Shown one piece after another: positions 17,571-26,131 of a stretch of 64,000 nt of DNA (positions are counted from its first letter, which is position 1; each line of letters starts with the position of its first letter). The notes below the pieces were generated by a model, which saw only the letters and a list, made by a program, of their open reading frames with translations, ran no database searches and was not told the origin of the DNA. A program made the translations under genes and the position numbers. Source of the DNA: Streptomyces caeruleatus (GTDB lineage Bacteria; Actinomycetota; Actinomycetes; Streptomycetales; Streptomycetaceae); NCBI RefSeq assembly GCF_001514235.1, contig NZ_KQ948939.1:139135-203134 (forward strand), given 5' to 3'.

Positions 17571-19805
17571 ATGAGCCAGTCCTCCAACGCCCAGGCACAG
17601 GTCCAGCACGCGCAGCCCTCCGTGGGCTCCATAGCGGCGCACCGCCCGCACACGGTGTCGGCGGTCGTCTCCGACCTGGAACCCGACATCGACGCCGACC
17701 TCGACGCGTACGAGGTCACCGAGATCGAAGGTGTCCAGCTGCCCCAGGGCCGGTTCCTGGACCGGGAGCGCAGCTGGCTCGCGTTCAACGAGCGGGTCCT
17801 CGAACTCGCCGAGGACCCGAACACCCCGCTCCTCGAACGGGCGAACTTCCTGGCCATCTTCGCCAGCAACCTGGACGAGTTCTTCATGGTCCGCGTGGCC
17901 GGTCTGAAGCGCCGTATCGCCACCGGTGTCGCCACCCGGTCCGCGTCCGGCCTGCAGCCCCGCGAGGTCCTGGAGATGATCTGGGCACGCTCCCGCGAGC
18001 TCATGGCCCGGCACGCCGCCTGCTACCACGAGGACGTCGCCCCCGCGCTCGCGGAGGAGGGCATCCACCTGGTCCGCTGGAACGAGCTCACCGAGAAGGA
18101 GCAGGCCCGCCTCTTCACGCTCTTCCGGCACCAGATCTTCCCGGTCCTGACCCCGCTGGCGGTCGACCCGGCACACCCGTTCCCGTACATCTCCGGCCTG
18201 TCCATGAACCTGGCCGTGCGCGTCCGCAACCCCGTCAGCGGCACGCCGCACTTCGCCCGCGTGAAGGTGCCGCCGCTGCTCTCCCGCTTCCTGGAGGCCT
18301 CCCCCGGCCGGTTCGTCCCGCTGGAGGACGTCATCGGCGCCCACCTGGAGGAGCTGTTCCCGGGCATGGAGGTGCTGGAGCACCACGCCTTCCGGGTCAC
18401 CCGCAACGAGGACCTGGAGGTCGAGGAGGACGACGCCGAGAACCTGCTCCAGGCCCTGGAGAAGGAGCTCATGCGGCGCCGCTTCGGGCCGCCGGTGCGC
18501 CTGGAGGTCGAGGAGAACATCAACCAGGAGGTCCTGGACCTGCTGGTGCGCGAGCTGAAGATCAGCGAGGCCGAGGTCTACCCGCTCACCGGCCCCCTGG
18601 ACCTCACCGGCCTCTTCCGCATCGCCTCCATCGACCGGCCCGAGCTGAAGTACCCGAAGTTCGTCGCGGGCACCCACCGTGACCTCGCCGAGGTGGAGTC
18701 CGCGTCCGCGCCGGACATCTTCGCCGCCCTGCGCAACCGGGACGTCCTGCTCCACCACCCGTACGACTCCTTCTCCACCTCCGTGCAGGCGTTCCTGGAG
18801 CAGGCGGCCGACGACCCGGACGTCCTCGCGATCAAGCAGACGCTGTACCGGACCTCCGGCGACTCCCCCATAGTCAACGCGCTCATCGACGCCGCCGAGG
18901 CCGGCAAGCAGGTCCTCGTCCTGGTCGAGATCAAGGCCCGCTTCGACGAGCACGCCAACATCAAGTGGGCGCGCAAGCTGGAGGAGGCCGGCTGCCATGT
19001 GGTCTACGGCCTCGTCGGCCTGAAGACCCACTGCAAGCTGTCCCTCGTCGTCCGCCAGGAGGGCGAGACGCTACGGCGGTACAGCCACGTCGGCACCGGC
19101 AACTACCACCCGAAGACGGCACGGCTGTACGAGGACCTGGGCCTGCTGACGGCCGACCCGCAGGTCGGCGCGGACCTCTCGGACCTCTTCAACCGCCTGT
19201 CCGGCTACTCGCGCCGCGAGACCTACCGCCGCCTGCTGGTGGCCCCCAAGTCCCTGCGCGACGGCCTGGTCTCGCGGATCAACAAGGAGGTCCAGCACCA
19301 CCGTGCCGGGCGTCCTGCCTACATCCGCATCAAGGTCAACTCCATGGTCGACGAGGCGATCATCGACGCCTGCTACGGCGCGTCCCAGGCGGGCGTGCCG
19401 GTCGACATCTGGGTCCGCGGCATCTGCGCGATCCGCCCGGGCGTGACCGGACTGTCGGAGAACATCCGCGTCCGCTCGGTCCTCGGCCGCTTCCTCGAAC
19501 ACTCCCGGGTCTTCGCCTTCGGCAACGGCGGCGAGCCCGAGGTGTGGTTCGGCAGCGCCGACATGATGCACCGCAACCTCGACCGCCGTATCGAAGCCCT
19601 GGTCAGGGTCACGGACCCGGCCCACCGCGCCGCGCTCAACCGGCTCCTGGAGACCGGTATGTCCGACACCACCGCGTCCTGGCACCTCGGCCCGGACGGC
19701 GAGTGGACCCGGCACGCGACGGACACGGAGGGCCAGCCCTTGCGCAACGTCCAGGAGATGCTCATAGACGCCCGGAGGCGCCGGCGTGGCACAGCAACAC
19801 CTTGA
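17571..19805 (+). CDS. ppk: Polyphosphate kinase 1
   Basis: The protein has 744 residues. The N-terminal domain has FLDRERSWLAFNERVLELAEDPNTPLLER..FLAIFASNLDEFFMVRVAG, the Ppk1 signature. The autophosphorylated histidine lies in VGLKTHCKLSLVV (about His487), and HVGTGNYHPKTARLYEDLGLLTAD follows. It transfers the terminal phosphate of ATP to polyphosphate and back. The ATG at 17571 was chosen; in-frame starts upstream at 17544 and 17433 cannot be excluded. About 320 nt before it hold the promoter; ppk is PhoP-controlled in S. lividans, but I see no clear PHO box here. The 3' end overlaps the CHAD gene by 20 nt. Confidence 0.96.
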   Translation: MSQSSNAQAQVQHAQPSVGSIAAHRPHTVSAVVSDLEPDIDADLDAYEVTEIEGVQLPQGRFLDRERSWLAFNERVLELAEDPNTPLLERANFLAIFASNLDEFFMVRVAGLKRRIATGVATRSASGLQPREVLEMIWARSRELMARHAACYHEDVAPALAEEGIHLVRWNELTEKEQARLFTLFRHQIFPVLTPLAVDPAHPFPYISGLSMNLAVRVRNPVSGTPHFARVKVPPLLSRFLEASPGRFVPLEDVIGAHLEELFPGMEVLEHHAFRVTRNEDLEVEEDDAENLLQALEKELMRRRFGPPVRLEVEENINQEVLDLLVRELKISEAEVYPLTGPLDLTGLFRIASIDRPELKYPKFVAGTHRDLAEVESASAPDIFAALRNRDVLLHHPYDSFSTSVQAFLEQAADDPDVLAIKQTLYRTSGDSPIVNALIDAAEAGKQVLVLVEIKARFDEHANIKWARKLEEAGCHVVYGLVGLKTHCKLSLVVRQEGETLRRYSHVGTGNYHPKTARLYEDLGLLTADPQVGADLSDLFNRLSGYSRRETYRRLLVAPKSLRDGLVSRINKEVQHHRAGRPAYIRIKVNSMVDEAIIDACYGASQAGVPVDIWVRGICAIRPGVTGLSENIRVRSVLGRFLEHSRVFAFGNGGEPEVWFGSADMMHRNLDRRIEALVRVTDPAHRAALNRLLETGMSDTTASWHLGPDGEWTRHATDTEGQPLRNVQEMLIDARRRRRGTATP

Positions 19806-21459
19806 TCCGACGGACCCCACGGCCGGGGCGGTGACCGGGGACGCCCTCGCGGGCTACCTGCGCGCCCAGGCCACGGAGTTCCTCCGCGCCCTGCGGCTGC
19901 ACCGGGAGACCGGGGGCGGCGCGTCCAACGGCACGGAGGAGTCCGTCGACGCGGCCCGCGCCCTGCGCCGCTCGGCCCGCCGCATCAGCGCCAGCCTGCA
20001 CACGTTCCGCCCCTTGCTGGACCCCGACTGGTCGGAAGCCATCCGCCCCGAACTGGCCTGGCTCTCCGGCACCCTGGCCATGGAACACGCCTACGCCGCC
20101 CGCCTGGACCGCCTCCTCCTGGCCCTGCACCGCTTGTCGGGAGCACCGGTACTGCCGGCCCAGATGCCCACGCCGGACGTACTGGGCGCGAGCGCGGGGG
20201 GCGGTTCGGCGGGGGTGGCCGTGGGGAACCGCCCCGACGGGCCGAGGGCGAGCGGCAACACGGCACCTCCGGGAAGCCGCGACGCCGCCACGACGGGCGG
20301 CCGCGCCGACGCTCCGACGGGGAGCCACGCCAACGCGACAGCCGGCGACCGCGCCGACACAACAACAGGAAGCCGCGCCAACGCGACAGCCGGCGACCGC
20401 GCCGACACAACAACAGGAAGCCGCACCAACGCGACTGCCGGCGACCGCGCCGACACAACAACAGGAAGCCGCACCAACACGACAGCCGGCGACCGTGGCG
20501 ACACCGCCGCGACCAGCCGCACCGACACGGCCACGAGCAGCCGTACCGAGGCAGCCACGAGCAGCCGGGCAGCCGCAGCCGCGAGCGTCCGTGTGGACTC
20601 GGCCGCAGGCAACCGGGCGGACATCGCTGCGGGCAACCGCGCCGACCAAGCCGCGGGCAACCGCGCCAACGCGGGCGCGGGTGGCCGGGCGGACCTGGCC
20701 GCGGGCGGCCGGGCCACCACAGCCGCGGGCGGACGTACAGGCGTAGCCGCGGGCAGTCGTGCCGCCGGGGCGGCGTCCGTCCCGCACAGGGCGGCACCCG
20801 GCTCCGCCACCCACCCGGCGCCCACCCCCGACCGCGGCAACCTGACAGTGGGCGCGGCCAAAGCAGGCGCCCTGCTCGACCGCCAGCTGACCCTCGCCCG
20901 GACCCGAGCTCACTCCAGCGCCCTCCAGGCCCTCGGAAGCAGCCGCTTCCACGCCGTCGCGGACAGCATCGCCGTACTGGCCAGCGAGGTCCTCCTCACG
21001 CCCGCCGCGGCCACCACCGACCTGCGCCCCCTCGCGGCGGCCGCCGAGGAGCGCCTCACCGACGCGGTGGCGGCACTCCCGCTGGTGACCGCCGGCCACC
21101 CCTACAACGCGGAGGCCCTGATCCACGGCCTCTCCCCGGACCCGGCCCCGCATCCGCAGGACGCCCCCTGGCACCAGGTCCGCCTGCTGCTGCGCCTGCA
21201 CCGCTACGCCCGCGAGGTCCTGCACGGCGACACCGACCCCGTGGACGTACGGCTGCTCGCGGCCGGCCAGTCCCTGAACCGGCACCGCGACGCCTCCGAG
21301 GCGGCGGCCGCCGCGGCGCAGGCGGCGCGCACCCCGCGCATCGCCCCGGCGACGGCGTACGCCCTCGGCGTGCTGCACGCCGACCAGCGGCACGAGGTGG
21401 AGGCCGCACGGTTCGCGTTCCAGCAGTGCTGGCAACGGCAGACGGTGGGCACGCCCTAG
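19786..21459 (+). CDS. CHAD-domain protein interrupted by a repetitive linker
   Basis: The protein has 557 residues. The N-terminal (about 20-125) and C-terminal (about 345-540) helical parts together form a CHAD domain; histidine/arginine helices such as ARALRRSARRISASLHTF and RLLLRLHRYAREVLHG are typical. CHAD domains bind polyphosphate and often localise to its granules; overlap with ppk strongly supports that here. Between the halves lies about 180 residues of low-complexity octapeptide repeats (see repeat entry). GTG start inside the ppk end gives translational coupling. Confidence 0.88.
   Translation: MAQQHLDPTDPTAGAVTGDALAGYLRAQATEFLRALRLHRETGGGASNGTEESVDAARALRRSARRISASLHTFRPLLDPDWSEAIRPELAWLSGTLAMEHAYAARLDRLLLALHRLSGAPVLPAQMPTPDVLGASAGGGSAGVAVGNRPDGPRASGNTAPPGSRDAATTGGRADAPTGSHANATAGDRADTTTGSRANATAGDRADTTTGSRTNATAGDRADTTTGSRTNTTAGDRGDTAATSRTDTATSSRTEAATSSRAAAAASVRVDSAAGNRADIAAGNRADQAAGNRANAGAGGRADLAAGGRATTAAGGRTGVAAGSRAAGAASVPHRAAPGSATHPAPTPDRGNLTVGAAKAGALLDRQLTLARTRAHSSALQALGSSRFHAVADSIAVLASEVLLTPAAATTDLRPLAAAAEERLTDAVAALPLVTAGHPYNAEALIHGLSPDPAPHPQDAPWHQVRLLLRLHRYAREVLHGDTDPVDVRLLAAGQSLNRHRDASEAAAAAAQAARTPRIAPATAYALGVLHADQRHEVEAARFAFQQCWQRQTVGTP
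20261..20800 (+). repeat. In-frame octapeptide repeats inside the CHAD gene
   Basis: About 22 degenerate 8-residue units of the form (A/T)-A-G-(N/D/S)-R-A-(D/N)-x. The centre (about 20333-20480) consists of nearly identical 48-bp units, each coding two octapeptides (TAGDRADT + TTGSRANA). The periodicity keeps frame, so copy number can change without breaking the protein. Expected to be disordered and net neutral with regular Arg spacing. Confidence 0.85.
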
Positions 21460-21506
21460 GCCGGGTACTCCGACCAGGCCCACCCCGGCAGAAGGAGGCA
21501 TCTCCG

Positions 21507-21626
21507 GTGACGTACGCCAACGACCCCACCGTCCAAGCGGCCGGCTGCGTCCTGTGGCGCCGTTCGCCGGTCGACGGTCAGCTGGAGATATGCCTCATCC
21601 ACCGGCCGAAATGCGACGAATCGTAG
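21507..21626 (+). pseudogene. Nudix hydrolase, 5' fragment cut off by the integrative element
   Basis: GTG 21507, with GAAGGAGG upstream, starts MTYANDPTVQAAGCVLWRRS..., the normal beginning of a Nudix hydrolase (37 native codons), and stops within element sequence at 21624-21626. The Nudix box itself is on the other side of the element (26640-26951). Joined at the shared CGA, the two parts would give an uninterrupted protein of about 140 residues reading HRPKCDDWSHPKGKLKR. Native position is between the CHAD gene and pstS. Confidence 0.9.
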
Positions 21627-21630
21627 CATC
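21605..21630. other. attL junction
   Basis: Host Nudix coding sequence ends and element sequence begins around 21617-21619. The only bases shared in register with the right junction are CGA, compatible with the 2-bp crossover of large serine recombinases. The inferred attB lies in the codons for PKCDDWS of the host gene. Confidence 0.75.
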
Positions 21631-21660
21631 ACTAATCACGGTGCACTACGATGCCGACGC

Positions 21661-23391
21661 ATGATCGACACCCGGAACCCGGCACGGCCGTCGAAGACGT
21701 TCTCCCGCTCCTACCTCGCTCCTGAGCTGCAAGCGCACCTGGCCCAGGGGGGCACGGTTGAGGAGTGGCTGGGCGGGAGAACGCCCATCGCGTCCATGGC
21801 CCGCATCTCGGCCGACCGGTTGAAGGGTGACGCGATCGGCGTAAACCGCCAGCACAAGAACAACGCACGCAACGCAGCCCTGCACAACTGCGCCGTCGTC
21901 GTGTGCTACGAGGACAACAACATCACGGCAGCCAAGCGTGAGGTCATCCGTCCCGCGTTCCTTCAAATGATCAAAGACATTACCCACGGCCACGAGGAAG
22001 AGACAGGTATCCCGCTCAAGGGCTGTATCGCGGTGGAACGGGAGCGGGTATACCGACTCCCCCGTGACTTCGTCGCCCTCCAGGACGCGTTGGTCCTGAA
22101 CGGGACAGGGACCTTCATCGAAGACAAGACTCCCCTGAATCTCGTGGACGATGACGGCACAATCATCGCCGGCCTGGTGACCTCCGGAACGGGTGAGGCA
22201 GAGGTTCGCAAGGTTCGGAACAGGACGAAGCGCAACGCCAAGGACCGGGCCGAGGAAGGGGGCGTTCCTGGCGGCCCCCGCCGATTCGGCTGGCTCGGCG
22301 CAGACAGTCGAGAAGGACGCCTGAACAACGAGAAGAGGAACCCCGCCGAGTGGCCCCACCTGATCACGATGATCAAGAAGCGGCGGGACGGCCGTTCTTG
22401 GCGGCACATCACGGGCTGGATCAACCGGGAGAAGGACGAGAACGGAAACCCCATCCTCACTGCCCGGGGCGGTAAATGGTCCGAACAAGGCGTAAAGGGC
22501 GCGGTCACTAATCCTGCCTGGTGGGGTGGCCGGATCCTTGACGGGGAACTAGTCAAGGATCCCAACACAGGAGAGCCCAGGCTAGGCAAGTGGGAGTACG
22601 CCGACCCCGAGGTTGACGAGGTCGACTACGAAACCTGGAAACAGATCATGGCCGATGTGCGCGCGAACCGCCTGCACCGAGGAATGACCAATCCGCGTAC
22701 TGCCGAAGCAACAGAGGGCGAGACTACCCGGGTTGGAAAGTACCTCTTCTCAGGGATACTCCGATGCGGCCGGATCAATGATCTCGACGAAGTGTGCTAC
22801 TCAAAGCTCAACGGAAATAAGGCCACCGGGAAGAACGCCAAGTATGGCGACTATTACCGGTGCGGCGATGCCAACTGCAAGGGTGTGGGACGTCGCGTGG
22901 CACCGGTCGACAGTTTCCTTGAAGAGCTGGTTCTGGCCTATCTGGACAAGCATTTTTCAGGCACGAAGCCCGAAGTCAGGCCGTGGAGGGGAAAAGGCAA
23001 ACTGTCCGGGCTCATCGTCCAGCGCAGGAAAATCAAGGACTCTGTGGCAAACGGAGAGGCCGACTGGGACGACGTACACGACATGATCACGCGCCTGAAC
23101 AGGAACATCAAGACGCTTGAAGCAGAGGAACAAGAACACCTCCGGGCAGAGTCCAAGAGGAACCTTATTCGGGGCTGGAACCGAGACAAGTGGGACCTAA
23201 TGGAGCTGGACGAGAAGAAGGAAGTCATCTCTCAGGTTCTGACCTCCGTCGCGGTTCTCCCAGTTCCGAAGGAGCGAGGCGACAAGGCCCCGTTTGACCC
23301 CAACCTCTTGCAGGTCTCCTGGAGGAAAGACAAGCCAGCTAATCCTCAGAGCGAAGACCAAGAATCGCTGCCAAAATCCGGCGCTGCATAG
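21661..23391 (+). CDS. int: Large serine integrase
   Basis: The protein has 576 residues, encoded 43 nt inside the left end. Catalytic serine is Ser50 in ARISADRLKGDAIGVNRQ, with downstream arginines of the resolvase domain (REVIRPAF). A recombinase domain follows (about 190-340, GGPRRFGW...GGRILDGELV). A zinc ribbon has Cys369, Cys379, Cys401 and Cys406. A charged coiled coil lies at about 445-505. This is the phiC31-like class; it recombines attP with attB and needs a directionality factor to excise, none of which is recognisable here. ATG 21661 has no strong ribosome-binding site. Confidence 0.95.
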   Translation: MIDTRNPARPSKTFSRSYLAPELQAHLAQGGTVEEWLGGRTPIASMARISADRLKGDAIGVNRQHKNNARNAALHNCAVVVCYEDNNITAAKREVIRPAFLQMIKDITHGHEEETGIPLKGCIAVERERVYRLPRDFVALQDALVLNGTGTFIEDKTPLNLVDDDGTIIAGLVTSGTGEAEVRKVRNRTKRNAKDRAEEGGVPGGPRRFGWLGADSREGRLNNEKRNPAEWPHLITMIKKRRDGRSWRHITGWINREKDENGNPILTARGGKWSEQGVKGAVTNPAWWGGRILDGELVKDPNTGEPRLGKWEYADPEVDEVDYETWKQIMADVRANRLHRGMTNPRTAEATEGETTRVGKYLFSGILRCGRINDLDEVCYSKLNGNKATGKNAKYGDYYRCGDANCKGVGRRVAPVDSFLEELVLAYLDKHFSGTKPEVRPWRGKGKLSGLIVQRRKIKDSVANGEADWDDVHDMITRLNRNIKTLEAEEQEHLRAESKRNLIRGWNRDKWDLMELDEKKEVISQVLTSVAVLPVPKERGDKAPFDPNLLQVSWRKDKPANPQSEDQESLPKSGAA

Positions 23392-23572
23392 GACTCGGTT
23401 CAGGAGCATTGGCTAGCTGAGCCTGCACCCATTCATCTATCGATACAAGAGATTTACCACTCCAGGCTCCCGGCTTCCCACCGGGGGTTTCCTGTATTCG
23501 TATCGACACTTCGTCCGATTCGCCGACCAGAACACCGGAATGGGAGTATTCCGCGTTTTGCTCAGGCGGCAT
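23339..23572 (-). CDS. 77-residue element protein, paralog of the 53-residue protein
   Basis: Its ATG lies inside the last codons of the rep remnant and its 3' end overlaps the integrase 3' end by 53 nt. The C-terminal part, LVSIDEWVQAQLANAPEPS followed by PMQRRILAAIL, aligns with the 53-residue protein at 25970-26131 (TVSVADWVAAELERAPEPS, EEQRGVLSALL), which supports both as real genes. Helical; function unknown. In the same orientation as rep, so probably part of that transcript. Confidence 0.7.
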   Translation of the reverse strand: MPPEQNAEYSHSGVLVGESDEVSIRIQETPGGKPGAWSGKSLVSIDEWVQAQLANAPEPSPMQRRILAAILGLRSED

Positions 23573-24139
23573 ACTTCCAGCCTTCGGCGATCATGTCTCT
23601 TCTGATTTCGCGCAGGGCGGCTAGGTCTTCGGCTATGCCGACTGCCATGTCTGCTTCGGCCGGGGAGTGCCCGGAGCCGACGTAGCGCCAGGCGGTTTCG
23701 GTGACGGTGTCTCTGTCCTCCACGGCGAGGACGCCACCGCCCTGGTAGTCCGCGCGGACCGCGCGCAGGGCGCCGTAAGTGGTCGAGTACTGGCGGGATT
23801 TGGTGAGGACCTGGCCCCGGTATCCGAGCGTGTGTGCCCAGGCCCGGAGCCTGAGTTCCTCCAGCTCGACCAGGCCGCCCAGGCGCCAGCAGGCAGCCAT
23901 GAGGGCGCGCAGGTGGGCGTTGACGGGCGCGAGGCGGATGCTGTCGAAGTCGTTGATGCGGTAGTCGATGCCGCCAGTCCGCTCGCCGGTTGCCGGGGAG
24001 TAAGGGGTGTGCACCTCGAGGAGGTCAGCAGCCGACCGCACGGTGCCTTCGAGGAGTTCGGTCGTGGCCCACAGCGGCGGGGCAAGGAAGGGCCGTCAGG
24101 CCCGTCGAGCCGGATCACCGCATGGAAGTGCACGGCGCC
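23562..24139 (-). pseudogene. Replication initiator (RepSA-like), truncated and frameshifted
   Basis: The C-terminal part, IDYRINDFDSIRLAPVNAHL followed by AHTLGYRGQVLTKSRQYSTT, matches the C-terminus of rolling-circle-type Rep proteins of Streptomyces integrative elements. Upstream, in another frame, GAVHFHAVIRLDGPDG holds the HFH motif of the same family. The shift lies near 24083 in a run of four C; dropping one C gives PPLWATTELLEGTVRSAADL. Everything before GAVHFH is missing, ending at GGCGCC 24134-24139, where a kinase fragment begins in the opposite direction. No functional Rep can be made. Confidence 0.85.
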
Positions 24140-24430
24140 CCAGAGATCTCCCAAAGCGTGCTCGACACCGGGGAGGCAGTACCGACCGCGAAGGCCGACA
24201 GCTACGCACTCGGAGCAAGTCTGTTCATCAGTGCCACGGGCTGGCGAGCCGTTGCCTACCCCGACGACGCGTCCCGCGAAGAACAGCGGCAAGCGGTAGT
24301 TGAGGGTCCACACCGCCCAGTGAACGTTCCGGGTGTCCTCGGCAAGCTCATCGAGCACATGCTCAGTCCCGCCCCGGACGACCGTCCGACGCTTGCCGAG
24401 GTCTGTGACGCATTCAGAGCCGAGCTGTAG
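24134..24430 (+). pseudogene. Ser/Thr protein kinase, C-terminal lobe fragment
   Basis: The plus-strand frame from GGCGCC reads GAPEISQSVLDTGEAVPTAK then ADSYALGASLF, and near the stop LIEHMLSPAPDDRPTLAEV. These are the APE motif, subdomain IX Asp-Gly-like segment and the terminal Arg of subdomain XI of Hanks-type kinases. The ATP-binding lobe, catalytic loop and DFG are absent, so it is inactive. It abuts the rep remnant tail-to-head at a palindromic hexamer, pointing to a deletion or inversion joint. Confidence 0.75.
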
Positions 24431-25086
24431 CTCACACGTATGTTGCCAATGCGGGCGCCGCTCAGAGGCTGCCGTACCGGTCCGCGACATCGAACGGCCG
24501 AGCGGGCCCGGCTTTCAGTGACAGCTTCCCCAAACCTCACAGCCCATACGTGCAGAGATGTCTGCACGTGCGTTCATCGGGTGATGAAAAGAAGCCTCTT
24601 GCTGCGATCATGGCAGGACCAGGGTCGACCCCGTCGAGTCCGATCACCGAGTTCTGAAGATCCGCAGAGTGTCATCAAAGAACAGCCAACTCACTGCCGC
24701 GTCCCTCGTGCTGACGGCCGCCTTCGGCCACCTCGGCGACGTCATCGGACGCGGACGATCCGACGGCTGTGGTGCCTTGGCGGAGCGGGTTGTCGCGCCG
24801 CAGATCGCGGTGGAGTCTCCCGGCTCGGGCCCGCTCCTGCGCACCGCGGAAGTCAAGGTCGAGCGGCAGGCCACGGACGGCTGAAGAGAACTAGTGCTTT
24901 CTCGGGAGCCGGACCGGGCCGGTTGCACACCCGCCTGCCCGCCAATGCCGTCTTCAAGGACCGCCGAGTTCGAGGAGTGGTTCGCGCCGTGCCCGCGCAC
25001 CGCCGTGACGTCCTACAGCGTCACGCCCTGGTCCCTGTAGGCATCGAAGAGTATTCATCCGTATAAGAGAGAGTGGTGAGGGCCCA
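24431..25086. other. Element interior without a supported gene
   Basis: About 650 nt. Short frames on both strands lack protein-like composition or ribosome-binding sites. The last 50 nt before 25087 (including ATTCATCCGTATAAGAGAG) look like promoter and leader for the secreted protein. Probably decayed sequence. Confidence 0.5.
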
Positions 25087-25506
25087 GTGCTCAGCCTGAA
25101 GAGCAAGACGGCAATGTTGTTGATCGGATCGGCACTGATCGGCGGGCTGACTCCGGGAGTCGCTTCGGCTGCCTCGTATCCGTCGGTGATGCTGCAGGTC
25201 TGCAACAACTATCAAGATTCCGCCGAAGCGTTCGTCAGGATCACGGGCATCAACCAGAACGGCGTCCGAGTAGAAGCGCCCGGCCTGTACATTCCCCGCA
25301 ACCAGTGCAGGACCTGGCAGAACGTCACGTTCGATTACAAGACCTCTGACTACTGGTGGAAGACAGATCAGATCATCACGGTCTTCAACAATCGCGTCAT
25401 CAAGGACAGCGGTACCAGTGGTCACACTGACCCCCGGAACAGTACCTTCCGCATTCCGCGGTCTGCCCCGAACGGTGGTGTCCAGCGGGCCACCCTGAAC
25501 CCGTAG
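25087..25506 (+). CDS. Small secreted protein carried by the element
   Basis: The protein has 139 residues. The Sec signal MLSLKSKTAMLLIGSALIGG ends with GVASAA (cleavage about residue 29). The mature chain is aromatic-rich with two cysteines (LQVCNNYQ and RNQCRTW), probably one disulfide, in a beta-type pattern. GTG 25087 is preceded by GTGAGGG; an ATG at 25114 is the alternative. It stands alone between decayed sequence and the leftward operon. Function not recognised. Confidence 0.75.
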   Translation: MLSLKSKTAMLLIGSALIGGLTPGVASAASYPSVMLQVCNNYQDSAEAFVRITGINQNGVRVEAPGLYIPRNQCRTWQNVTFDYKTSDYWWKTDQIITVFNNRVIKDSGTSGHTDPRNSTFRIPRSAPNGGVQRATLNP

Positions 25507-25751
25507 GGCGCGTGTGTCCTCACGGCCTCGGGGAGGGGACAGTGATCGCCCCGGTCGGGCCGTGACATGAGATGGACCGCACAGGTCAGGTGAGTTGTGA
25601 AGCTGACCTGTGCCCGTGCGGTCTGCCCTGTCCGGCGTCTGCCGCGCACATCAGTCGAGCTGGTGGGGTTGGTTGACCGGGCCGTCGTACGTTCCTCAGA
25701 GCACCCATGGCACTTGAGGCAGCACCACCTCTGACCTGCGTCATACCCCTG

Positions 25752-25973
25752 TCATACGGAGTCCTTAGTCCTGTAGTACACCCTCACATCCGGTATGGCG
25801 CCGAGCTTCTCGTGTCCGTTCACCCAGGCCAGTTCGAGGATGTTGGCCGCGAGGTTCAGCGCCCACTTGGTGGCGTCACTGTCGTTCATGTCGGTATGAC
25901 CGATGACGCGGAGCGCACGGGAGAGCTTCTCGTCCCGGCGAACCGAGAGCCTCTTGGGAGACTTGTCTGTCAT
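25752..25973 (-). CDS. 73-residue element protein, RHH-like
   Basis: Third gene of the leftward Nudix operon, with its ATG overlapping the preceding stop (ATGA). The start MTDKSPKRLSVRRDEKLSRA fits a ribbon-helix-helix beta strand (KRLSVRRDEKL) and the next helix follows at SDATKWALNLAANIL. It may be a small DNA-binding regulator of the element, but this is inference from pattern only. Confidence 0.7.
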   Translation of the reverse strand: MTDKSPKRLSVRRDEKLSRALRVIGHTDMNDSDATKWALNLAANILELAWVNGHEKLGAIPDVRVYYRTKDSV

Positions 25974-26131
25974 GCCGCCCGCCCCACCGAGGGACCCGTG
26001 TTGAGCAGGGCGCTCAACACGCCCCGCTGTTCCTCGCTCGGCTCGGGCGCCCTCTCCAGTTCAGCGGCCACCCAGTCAGCGACGCTCACGGTCGACGTTC
26101 CCTCCCAGCGTCGCTCTAGCTGTTCCGACAT
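25970..26131 (-). CDS. 53-residue element protein
   Basis: ATG 26129-26131 shares one base with the stop of the Nudix gene (TGATG), and its own stop overlaps the next start. It reads MSEQLERRWEGTSTVSVADW and continues VAAELERAPEPS, homologous to the C-terminal part of the 77-residue protein at 23339-23572. The two coupled overlaps and the paralog argue for a real gene. Predicted helical. Role unknown. Confidence 0.75.
   Translation of the reverse strand: MSEQLERRWEGTSTVSVADWVAAELERAPEPSEEQRGVLSALLNTGPSVGRAA

Noticed and set aside
19762..21501. Minus-strand frame opposite the CHAD gene with Gly/Ala/Cys repeats
   Set aside because: The repeats are the complement of the octapeptide array; the plus strand has conserved CHAD segments and coupling to ppk.
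24440..25066. Possible coding regions in the middle of the integrative element, both strands
   Set aside because: No ribosome-binding site, protein-like composition or family signal; treated as decayed sequence.
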